DNA of 64,000 nt from Mimachlamys varia (lineage: Eukaryota > Mollusca > Bivalvia > Pectinida > Pectinidae), in NCBI GenBank assembly GCA_947623455.1, contig OX392541.1:4540701-4604700 (forward strand), written 5' to 3'. Under the pieces are notes generated by a model that was not told the origin of the DNA, searched no databases, and was given only the letters and a program-made list of their open reading frames with translations. The position numbers and the translations under genes were made by a program. Shown here in pieces: positions 55,341-64,000 of this stretch (position 1 is the first letter of the stretch; each line of letters opens with the position of its first letter).

Positions 55341-56570
55341 GTGGACGAGGGTGTGCATCGATCCGAAGGACCTCAATCAACAGCGATCAAGATGCCACAC
55401 TATCCGTTGACGACCAAGGAAGACATTCAACCCGATCTTGCGAAGGCGAAGGTTTTCACTTTACTTGACGCAAAGGACGGATTCTGGCACGTCAAGCTTG
55501 AAACCCAAGTAGCTACCTTACCACATGCTGGACCCTGTTCGGGCGCCATCGCTGGCTGCGCTTGCCATTCGGCATCTCATTAGCGCCAGAGGAATTGCAG
55601 GGTCGGCAGCATGAGGCGGTCGAGAATCTCGCAAGTTCAGAGGTAATTGTGGATGACATCCTAATCTACGGGAGTGAACACTCGATAGATGAGACAATAC
55701 ATGCCTATGACAAGAACTTGCAGAGCGTACTCAAGTGAGCGAGATAAGAAGGCATTAAGCTGAACTCTGTCAAACCGGACGCCAGTGAGGTAGGGCTTCG
55801 AGCAGCACTACTGCAAGAGAGCTTACCCGTAGTTTATGCACCTCGTGCTCTTTCGCAGACAGAATAGAGATATGCTCAAATAAAACGGACTGTCCTGCAA
55901 AAGTGTTTGAGTGTGAGCGATTCGAACAATATATTCTAGTCTGGAAACTTGTGACGGTGTTCTTAGACAACGAATCCCTTGAACGCATTTTTATAAAACC
56001 TCTTAATGCAGCAGGGAAGCGGCTGCAGAAACTGTTGCTGCGTTTACAAGCCTACACCCTGAACGTTGAATACACAAACGGAGAGGAAATGCCCTTTCGC
56101 GGCCATAAGACCCTTCCAGAGCCAAACGAACTCTAGTGAGTGTAGGATGGAAGACTAGCAGATCAATTTCACAGAGTCGTTCAATATTAGTGAACTCCGA
56201 CTCAAGTAAATCCACATAGTCCAGGACATGTGTCTGCAGACCCTAAAATCCGTAATCATGTCAGTCTGTTCTCATACAAAGGGGGAGATACCGGCCACAA
56301 TACGAAAATACTGAAATTTTAGAGATGAACTCACTGTGAAAAACGGAATTTTGTTCAAAAGAAGTAGAGTTGTGATTCCGAGGCTACAGCGCAAGGAAAT
56401 GTTGCCAAAAACACTCAAGGCATCATGAAGACCCGTGAAGCATTGTTCTGGCCGAACATTGGAAATGAAATATGTGATCATGTCCAGCAATATGGGACAT
56501 GTTGTGATATGATAAACACGAACGAAAGGAACCTCTGGTGACCCATGGTATTCCAGATTACCCACGGAGG
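55341..56570 (+). pseudogene. Ty3/gypsy retrotransposon pol remnant
   Basis: Reverse transcriptase: PHYPLTTKEDIQPDLAKAKV, FTLLDAKDGFWHVKLE, then a frameshift to WLRLPFGISLAPEELQ and VIVDDILIYGSE (the catalytic DD at 55651-55656). A deletion follows the RT. RNase H: ASEVGLRAALLQESLPVVYA, FLDNESLERIFIKPLNA, LLRLQAYTLNVEYTNGEEM. The integrase zinc-binding region is faint: MKTREALFWPNIGNEICDHV and CCDM to about 56520. Gag, protease and the integrase core are absent. Several frameshifts and stops make it non-functional. Confidence 0.85.
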
Positions 56571-56604
56571 AAAGTCAGAGTGGATCTGTTCTCACTGTAG
56601 ACCT

Positions 56605-56870
56605 GGGCCCGTATTCATGGAACCGTTCTCATGCTCAAGTATGGATTCTGTGCTCAAGTCAGCTTTCTTGCAACTCTCCTTAATCATGTCGAAGAGTCAA
56701 AAAGTCAATGTAAATGTTGAAAACACTTTTTGGCTTCATTTCGCTTCAACCTTTTTCGAAAACTTTAGCAAAGTTATATTTTTTAAAATCATTTATAGCC
56801 AGAACAAGAAATAAGGCTTGAGCACGAAATCCATGCTTGAGCATGAGAACGGTTTCATGAATACGGGCCC
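56605..56870. mobile_element. MITE, GGGCCCGTATT family, copy 2
   Basis: Inverted ends GGGCCCGTATTCATGGAACC and its near-exact inverse; arms pair for about 55 bp (through CGTTCTCATGCTCAAG.ATGGATT). 266 bp, no coding capacity. Better preserved than copy 1 at 26548-26818. It sits at the junction between the gypsy remnant and a retroelement tail. Confidence 0.92.
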
Positions 56871-57010
56871 TGGTCTTATTCTTTTGTGCTTTTACGAGAG
56901 TCTCCATGCAAATCTTTCCTTTGTTTCTATTTTGCCCCTAGTTTAATCGATTTTGAGGTCGGTAATAGAAATAATGGTTAGAGACTTTCTGAAAACATTG
57001 ACTTTGCAGA
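56871..57010 (+). pseudogene. Fragment of the 3' tail of the reverse transcriptase element
   Basis: TCTTATTCTTTTGTGCTTTT, AGTCTCCATG, TTTCCTTTGTT and TAATCGATTTTGAG parallel the inverse of 57490-57570 and the tail at 60020-60100. Confidence 0.55.
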
Positions 57011-57041
57011 GAGGTTATATAGCGTATTCACAAATATGGAA

Positions 57042-57175
57042 AGGTTCGCCTTTTGACTGGTGCGTCATGCGTGCGTTGAGTACTGTTGTGTGCACCAAAT
57101 ATAGTGTCGTCATGTGATTTGATTGGTTGAATAAAATGTCATTTTCAGCACACACAGACTTAAAGATGGTTGTAC
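57042..57175 (+). repeat. Right flank repeat of the Ty3/gypsy remnant (possible LTR fragment)
   Basis: Direct counterpart of 55206-55320. A third partial relative (TTATAGCGTATTCATAGATATGG) begins at 57343. Confidence 0.5.
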
Positions 57176-57449
57176 CATAACCGTTAAATATATATCTGTA
57201 TTTGGATTGATGATTGAATGTTATTCTATTCATTCGGATAATGGTTATGTTTTGAAAAAGTTTAAAATATGATGTTTATGCTAAGATGCGAGTTAATACA
57301 TTACAAAAGTTGTTCACATCTTTGCTTTACCATACCTATAGGTTATAGCGTATTCATAGATATGGAAAGGTGTATTTACTATGATAATTCGTCATCAACT
57401 TGCCTCCACCGACGAGGAGGCTTCCTCGTTAGGTAGTCATCAGTACGTA

Positions 57450-57862
57450 GAAAATTAATCAGAGAATACCAAAACGTCAACAAAACCATAATTTGAACTC
57501 TAAATCGATTTAACTAGGAACAAAGGAAATTTTTACATGGAGACTGTCATAAAAGCACAAGATAATAAGACCAGGTGTTCCGAAAGAGTAAGCGTCTTCT
57601 GCTTTATCGACGACACCCGCCATGTAAATCTTGGTTATATCCAAGTAATTATCAATCCTCAACATGAGAACCGAGTCATCATTGTCATCACAACAAGTAA
57701 ACACACTAATAAGCAAACTCAAAAACGTCCATCTTCATATCGCACAAAGATACAGAATATTTCTCGATGAGATCAAGATGGCGACCATAAGATTGCCTAT
57801 AGTCTTCATCAACCTCCAGTCCTCGAATCCCTGTGCCGTAAGTTTGTTCGTCAGCAGTTGAC
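57450..57862 (-). pseudogene. 3' end of a second reverse transcriptase element copy, minus strand
   Basis: On the minus strand it reads YGRHLDLIEKYSVSLCDMKM, then a stop and a tail with ACATGGCGGGTGTCGTCGAT and GACGCTTACTCTTTCGGAAC. The plus-strand element at 59800-60100 shows the same order (HLCLIEKYSVSLCDMEID, stop, ACATGGCGGGTGTCGTCGAT). It is an inverted, 5'-truncated copy. Confidence 0.75.
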
Positions 57863-58298
57863 ATCTATCACAAATTTGTGATATCATTCCTGGCTCTTGT
57901 AGATCCAAATTCGCAAATTTACTTCTTCAGACATATTCGCGAATACCTGATTTCGCGAATGGTGATCTAGAAATGACATTTATTTCGCGAATGATCAGCT
58001 TATGGAGACATGAACTCTGTAAAACTCCTAGATATTGGTAACCGATATCTTAGTATTTGACGGCATTAAGTTCATTAGATTAATTCAACTATGTCAAGAC
58101 AAAAAAAACTTAAGAATGTGAACTTACGACAGACATTAAAAACAATTAAGTAGCGATTCGCAAAGCCATGAAGATGCTTGGCCCGACATGTTTGTGCAGT
58201 GATTAACTTAATATTTTGTAATGTGTTTACACTATCACTTATAATTAGTATACGGTAGTCGTTCCAGCGGTAATGTCTTTTACGGTTTCCTACTGTCT

Positions 58299-58530
58299 AT
58301 TGTGTTATCCGATATGGGGGTATAACACGAAGCGGTTTATGATGAGAGTACACTCCGGTTTTTTGTGTTATAACCCCATAAAATACAAAATAGATTCAAG
58401 TTAATCCTTATAATTTAATCTTTACCCTGCGAAAATTCTTTTCATCGATGAACAATTTTCTCATACAAATTAATACGCTGCTGCATCAGCCAATCAAAAG
58501 TGACGTTATAAACGGCGACGTCAATTTTTA
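58299..58530 (-). repeat. Left arm of long inverted repeats flanking an RT remnant
   Basis: The inverse of this segment matches 60392-60630: AAAAATTGACGTCGCCGTTT, GATGCAGCAGC, GCAGGGTA, TATGGGGT and GTACTCTCATCAT, in order. Confidence 0.75.
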
Positions 58531-59149
58531 ATAATAAATTTTTTTAAACCAATGAAAATACTTGTTTCAAACAAGATTAAATTGTAAATACTTGCTGTTG
58601 TAAATCCGCCTTGTTATTATGATACGCATACACGACCCCGACCTCTGATAAACAGACTTACACATGAATGTACAGGTTTATAAATATGTCTTTGTTTAAA
58701 GGGAATATATTGGTTAGACAGATTTGTTTTCAAAATATGATATGGTATATATAAAATCAACAGAAAAGAAACAAGTTGTGATAATCAGTTGTACGTTCGT
58801 ACAAATATTTGCGAGGGGTTTGAGTTCGCGATTGACCCTCCTCGCGTATGAACGCGAAAATAAATCCCACACGAAATATAAGTGATTTACAGTATTTACA
58901 CTTTTACTATTTTTTCCAATAATAACAAATTATACCTACTTACTTGTGGTTGAATTTTCGTCGTCATTTAACGACATTGACGGAACACCCCAGATTGAAT
59001 TGAATTTGCGCCAATGATAAACATAGGTCCTTTGAGAGTTCACAGGGGTGTTCTCCGTGTTATTCGAAGCAAAGCGAAAAGACTATCATTGAACAAGCTT
59101 GATCTATGACGTCATTATCAAAAGCATTTCTGATGGAAATGTGCATATA

Positions 59150-59900
59150 CTGGGATTCACTCACCAAAGGGCGCAATGGTTAAATATTCTTCCTTATATG
59201 GTCATTCTGCTCTTTATTCTAATAAACGAACTCGATGTTTGTTTAAACGCACATTTTTTCCTGCAAACACATCAATGCGTACATGTAACTATAGAAATAT
59301 GTTTGTCCTCGTTTTTGCTGAATTCGGAGGAAATATTTTCCAGCAGACTGTTGGCATTCCCATGGGAACAAACTGTGCCCCACTCTTAGCTGACTTGTTT
59401 TTGTTTTCATACGAGGCTGAATTTGTAGAAGAGCTAATCAGGACAGGTAACAAAAACCTTGCAATACTTTTAATGCCATTTTCAGATATATCAACGATGT
59501 CTTCAAACACAAAAGGACACATCAGACTCTTCTACATCAGCTGTTTACCTCGATCTTTACATGAATTATGGCCAACATATGCAGCTTACTACTAAGCTAT
59601 ACAATAAAAGTGACAATTTCAATTTTCCGATCGTGAATTTTCCATTTCTTGATAGTAATATCCCTGCTTCTCCAAACTATGGTGTTTACATGTCGCAGTT
59701 GATTCGTTATTCTTGGGCTTGCTCTAAATATCGTGATTTTTATGATCGATGTCGACTGCTGACAAACAAACTAACAACACAGGGATTCGAGATGCAGGTT
59801 GATCAGAACTATTGGCAAGTTTTATGGTTACCATCTTTGTCTCATTGAGAAATATTCTGTATCTTTGTGCGATATGGAGATTGACGATTGTTGTGATTGA
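59150..59900 (+). pseudogene. Reverse transcriptase remnant (Penelope-like or related; family uncertain)
   Basis: NIFQQTVGIPMGTNCAPLLA and DLFLFSYEAEFVEELI carry an RT fingers/palm motif (GIPMG...ADLFL). The catalytic box is readable only after a frameshift, as FRYINDVF (59481-59504), where the first Asp of the usual YxDD has become Asn. A further frame gives TKLYNKSDNFNFPIVNFPFL and YGVYMSQLIRYSWACSKY, typical of this RT group. The end HLCLIEKYSVSLCDMEIDDC precedes TGA at 59898. Frameshifts, deletion and the lost catalytic residue make it dead. 59901-60140 is its 3' tail. Confidence 0.8.
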
Positions 59901-60261
59901 CAAAGATACTCAGTTCTCATTTCGAGGACTTGATGTTTACTTGAATGTGACCAATATGAACATGGCGGGTGTCGTCGATGATGCAGAGGACGCTTACTGT
60001 TCCAGAACATCTGGTCTTTTTCTCATGTACATTAAGACGAGTCTACATGTGGATCTTTCCTTTTTCCTTATTTTACCCGTAGTTTAATTGATTTTGAGTT
60101 CGGAATATGGTTTTGTTGACGCTTCGGTAGTCTCTATTTTTTCACAAATGGGACTCTGTTCCGTGATCGGACATTTACAAAAGCTGAATTGTATGTTATA
60201 TTTTGTAAAATTTCCTTGATTACTTTTGGTATGTTTTATTTGAATATGGCTATGAGTTCAG

Positions 60262-60357
60262 ACTGGTTTAATTTGTTAACCATTTCATCTTGTTTGGAAC
60301 AAGCATTTGGAAATGCTTGTTCCAAACAAGATGAAATGGTTAACAAATTAAACCAGT
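60262..60357. repeat. Perfect 47-bp inverted repeat with 2-nt centre
   Basis: Arm ACTGGTTTAATTTGTTAACC...GGAACAAGCATTT is exactly complementary to the right arm around GG. No target duplication is evident. It may be an inverted duplication made by strand switching; a simpler CTTGTTTCAAACAAG palindrome sits at the matching place in the left long inverted repeat (58562). Confidence 0.93.
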
Positions 60358-60391
60358 TGGCTTAAAAGAAAATGTTATCAGCCCATAATGT

Positions 60392-60630
60392 AAAAATTGA
60401 CGTCGCCGTTTATAAGTCCCTTTTAATTAGCTGATGCAGCAGCATAATAATATGTAAGAGAATATGTAGAGTTCATCATTAAAGTGATTTTTGCAGGGTA
60501 TAGCTTATATTGTAAGGACTAACTTGAATTTATTTTTTTATCTTATGGGGTAAAACTGGCGTGTACTCTCATCATCAACCGCCTCGCGGTTTACTTAGAG
60601 GAAACTCCTTTCTGTTTGTGTTCTACCTCC
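60392..60630 (+). repeat. Right arm of long inverted repeats flanking an RT remnant
   Basis: Counterpart of 58299-58530. Together they bound about 2.3 kb that contains the RT remnant and its tail. Confidence 0.75.
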
Positions 60631-60639
60631 ATAACATAA

Positions 60640-61312
60640 AAGTAGATTCAACTTAAGCCTTAAATATCAATGTCTTTTCAAACTTTTAATTAATAGTTAA
60701 AGCTTAACATCATTACACAAGAACATATAGCTTCATCTTTTGATAACATAAATACTGTGGCATGTATATCCTTGCTGTCAGGCTACATTTAGTCTGCTTT
60801 TGTTTTCACATAAAGAAAATACAACATAAAATCGAAAGTATCCAGCCACAAAAGATTAACATGGATTAACCTCAAGAAATAACTATCAAATATTTTGAAT
60901 TGTACTGTTGAATCTAGTTATAAGTCAGACTACTCCATGATTACTTAAAAAGTAGAATGTTAAGAGTTTATACGGGGTAAAAGTCTATGGAAAATCAAAT
61001 ATACCTTCTAAAACCATATAGATTATGTAAAAACAGTCTAAGAAGTAATTAAAGATGTAAGAAAAAATATGCAGTCCCAATCTATGATATAAAAAAAACT
61101 TAGATAATATAAATTAAGATGGAATACATTTTATTATTGATGACCAGTTATTTCTAGAAACTTTACTTATGGAAATCAGATGAAAAACAATCTCTTATGC
61201 ATCCTAAAAAAATCTTTTTAAAAAAAGACTTCAAAAATAGTAACAGATTTGATTAACAAAATTCAGAATTAAGAGGAAAGAGGGGAAATTAAGGTAACGA
61301 TGATATTTCTAA
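60640..61312. other. AT-rich stretch, nothing firm recognised
   Basis: It may include upstream parts of the LINE fragment that follows, but no motif is readable. Confidence 0.3.
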
Positions 61313-61500
61313 ATGGAAAAAGAGCTAGAAGAGATAAGAGATAGCCAATTGAAGGGAAATATGTTTAGAGCAAAGGAAAAATGGAACGAAGGGGAAAACC
61401 GTCAACATATTTTTGTAGTTGAGAAAATGAAATTTTACAGAGAAAATAATACCAAGGATAGAAACAGATACTGGATCTATTACAAAACAGGGGGAAGTTT
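61313..61500 (+). pseudogene. LINE ORF2 fragment upstream of the RT domain (weak)
   Basis: ELEEIRDSQLKGNMFRAKEK and WNEGENRQHIFVVEKMK resemble the segment before the RT domain in many LINEs (KG...RSK.KW.EEGEK.T.YF.NLEK). The frame continues to 61654 without further resemblance. Without flanking domains this remains tentative. Confidence 0.4.
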
Positions 61501-61654
61501 GAGAAGAAACGCTGATAATACCAGATTAATTATGATGTATTGGATTATACAGAACGACATATACCAGGCATGCTCCTTTTGTGGAAACAAAATGCTATAT
61601 TGTAGTAGACCAAGGACCAATAACTCGGCCAAAACAGAAATAACCAATCAATAA

Positions 61655-62332
61655 TGACTTTATTAATTAACTCTGTGACAATGAAAAAGAAAGAAATGAC
61701 AAGCACAGCATTAACATACAAGACATCTTCTTAATTATTTTCGCAGCTATACAAAATGTACCTATTGAATATTAAAAGAATTTAAAATCACTCTCGTAAT
61801 TATGTCGCTCCGTACATGTGACATTTGTACGGATAATGTAGATTGTCGACGTCATTATCAGACAATAAAGAGATAACAATAACTACTGCTTTTTGAGAGC
61901 GATGGCGTGTAGGCCTAAGTTTGAAACTTCCTTACTATCCAAATATTTACGTTGTTGCCTACATTTCAAAATTAACTCTTAAAGTTATCATTATCCAAGA
62001 CATTCCTCTCACCTACCTTGTTCTTTCCTTCGTATAGTATCTATCTGCAGCTTATCTCTCCGTCCTTTTCTTTAAGTTTGATATTTGTTTTCTCTTTGGT
62101 AACGTCGGTCTGTTCATCTTGGACGTGGGTCCTGTGGATATATTATGACGTCTATGACGTTATTTCCGGTCGTCGTAAACGCACATGTATCGCGCCAAAT
62201 CTTCATTGGCCGACTGTTTCTGTATTGGCCGACTGTTTCTGTATTGGCCGACTTTTTTATATATTTATAAAATTGTATATTCCCACATTGCATTATCTAT
62301 AATTTTTTCACAATATCACTATATATGAAGGA
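61655..62332. other. Intergenic, short repeats only
   Basis: ATTGGCCGACTGTTTCTGT is repeated three times at 62205-62255. No gene recognised. Confidence 0.35.
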
Positions 62333-62433
62333 TCTTACACGAGTGTTGATGTAATATGGAATTTTAGGCGAGTGACATATTAAATTATTTAAAAAATTTA
62401 ATAAATTCCATATTACATTGACGCAAGTGTAAA
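62333..62433. mobile_element. Short palindromic MITE
   Basis: CTTACACGAGTGTTGATGTA then ATATGGAATTT on the left pairs with AAATTCCATATTACATTGAC then GCAAGTGTAA on the right; the AT-rich middle also folds. About 100 bp. Confidence 0.75.
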
Positions 62434-63371
62434 ATTCTATTGATCACATAACTTATATTTATGAGAAAATACACAAAAACTCTCAAAATAATTCACTATA
62501 AGAAAGGCAAATTTCTTCTTTGACAGTACGAGTTTCACTACCGAGACAATCATATGACGTCATTTGTTTATGACGTCACAATAGTGTTATTACACGTGTG
62601 TACTATCATATTTATGACATGGCCGTATGACATGACTAGACAGGCCAGTTATGTGATAAAACTGTATATTTTCACATTACACTATCTATTATTTCCACAG
62701 TATATTTATATAATTATATATTCTCACACAACGTTTATCTATTATTCTCACGATATATTAATATATTATTCTCTCATTACATATACAATGTATCTCTTGT
62801 TTTTTTAGAATCGCATTTGTATATTACGCTCAGAAAAATTGATTCTCACAGGACATATATACACGTAAATATCATTCTCACATATATGAACTGAATATTC
62901 TCATAATACATTTATCTTTCATTTCCACATAACATTTTTATGATATTATCACATAACACTGATGTAATATTCTCACTTTTCATAAACCTGATCATCACTT
63001 TACAACAATCTGATACAGTATTAATATATCATTCTCATATCAAACGCAGCCCAGGTTTTGCGTTAAATACAACTACAGTGTCGGTTCTAAATCGAGATGA
63101 GGGGCTCACAGACTCTAGCACAAATATGACCAGGTCAAAGCGTAGACTAATCTCGTCATTTCGGTACAATAACTTTACTATAGTACATACGCCTAACAGC
63201 ATAAACGAAATAACTGTTTTGTCATTTATCAACTCGTACATTTTAAACTTGTTGGATGCATACACTTTGTTGGTCATTAGTCTGATGAAGGTGACAGGGT
63301 ACATATCGTACAAGTCATCGAAACGTCACATAAAAACATATTTTGGTTGTGTAAAATAATCTTTACATACA
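62434..63371. other. AT-rich stretch, probable LINE 3' UTR at right end
   Basis: TATGACGTCATTTGTTTATGACGTCAC at 62554 has two CRE-type sites 18 bp apart. 62690-62940 is a degenerate ATTCTCACA..ATATA repeat. 63280-63350 (CTGATGAAGGTGACAGGGTA...CATCGAAACGTCAC) is adjacent to the minus-strand LINE end and may be its 3' UTR. The overlapping frames at 62940-63359 and 63035-63313 lack known domains. Confidence 0.4.
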
Positions 63372-63689
63372 TTACAGTGCATTATATAGACCAGTTCGTT
63401 TTTTGTTACTTAATCTTATGAACTTTGCTAAATTTGACAAATCTTTTATGTTATCCGTTACCATTAGTTGAACAAATTTGAACATACTAGGCTTTTTATA
63501 ATAATGTTTCTTTATAAACTTGTTTCTTATGTCTTTAAAACTTTCAAACTTTAATATAATATGATACTCGTCTTCAATTTCCCCGCTATTACATGATGTG
63601 CACATTCTGCGGCATCGTTCAGTATTGTTATAACAACCTACCGTAATATTCAGCTTATGTGACGACATACGAATACTAGGACCCATCAT
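63372..63689 (-). pseudogene. LINE ORF2 C-terminal fragment
   Basis: Minus-strand frame with RMSSHKLNITVGCYNNTERC and CRRMCTSCNSGEIEDEYHII, the terminal cysteine-histidine region common to ORF2 of many LINEs (C.FC....IEDE.HF...C). The usual last Cys is Phe (LKF). It continues ..DIRNKFIKKHYYKKPSMFKF and ends normally. The 5' part is replaced by the 29-bp array, which contributes the first residues. Confidence 0.75.
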
Positions 63690-64000
63690 AGCCTTTTAAC
63701 TAAACTAGAACCGATCATAGCCTTTTTACTAAACTAGAACTCATCATAGCCTTTTTACTAAACTAGAACCCATCATAGCCTTTTTACTAAACTAGAACCC
63801 ATCATAGCCTTTTTACTAAACTAGAACCCATCATAGCCTTTTTACTAAACTAGAACCCATCATAGCCTTTTTACTAAACTAGAACCGATCATAGCCTTTT
63901 TACTCAACTAGAAACGATCATACCTTTTTACTAAACTAGAACCCATCATAGCCTTTTTACTAAATTATAACCCATCATAGCCTTTATACTAAACTAGAAC
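63675..64000. repeat. 29-bp minisatellite, runs off the window
   Basis: Unit ACTAGAACCCATCATAGCCT plus TTTTACTAA, at least 11 copies, with single-base variants (CCGATC, AAACGATC). The right end is not in the window. Confidence 0.95.

Noticed and set aside
62940..63359. 139-residue plus-strand frame and 92-residue minus-strand frame
   Set aside because: They overlap each other next to a LINE 3' end; neither has a known domain, and the region is likely LINE 3' UTR.

Overview
The window is animal nuclear DNA. Genes are split by long introns with GT-AG borders, the DNA is AT-rich, and it is packed with minisatellites, palindromic MITEs and old retroelements. The repeat style (many dispersed families headed by a short hairpin and GTCCGT-type runs) and the two conserved genes suggest a lophotrochozoan, most likely a bivalve mollusc. 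That assignment is inference. No bacterial operons, CRISPR arrays or rRNA genes are visible.

Two genes can be rebuilt exon by exon. They stand head to head with 763 bp between their start codons. On the minus strand (2133-19332) is the sigma-1 small subunit of the AP-1 clathrin adaptor: 5 coding exons, 157 residues, with the first exon contributing only the initiator Met. On the plus strand (20096-38020) is a DHRS12-type short-chain dehydrogenase/reductase: 9 coding exons, 326 residues, with TGxxxGxG, NNAG, Ser and YxxxK motifs intact. Both reading frames are uninterrupted across all splice junctions. The roughly 34 kb of intron is almost entirely repeats.

By region: 1-2132 holds a minisatellite and the 3' flank of AP1S. 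2133-19332 is AP1S, whose introns hold three minisatellites, a TA-flanked and a TTAA-flanked inverted-repeat element and two small hairpins. 19333-20095 is a candidate bidirectional promoter. 20096-38020 is DHRS12, whose introns hold a Tc1-type transposon with one nonsense codon, several MITEs, hairpin-headed dispersed repeats and a 145-bp tandem array. 38010-39472 is a minisatellite that contains the DHRS12 stop codon, plus another dispersed element. 39473-42503 holds a perfect 114-bp palindrome with a 9-bp target duplication. 42990-51590 holds two large satellites (39-bp and 46-bp units). 51600-64000 is a graveyard of transposable elements: SINE-like, DDE transposase fragment, Ty3/gypsy pol remnant, a reverse transcriptase remnant between long inverted repeats, LINE fragments, and a 29-bp array running off the edge.

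Tandem arrays make up about 15 kb, roughly a quarter of the window. I found no convincing new multi-gene system. The observations most worth checking are the near-perfect palindromic mini-element, the minisatellite that duplicates the DHRS12 exon 6 splice acceptor, the minisatellite that supplies the DHRS12 C-terminal tail and stop codon, and the 145-bp repeat that carries paired nuclear-receptor-like sites in every unit.
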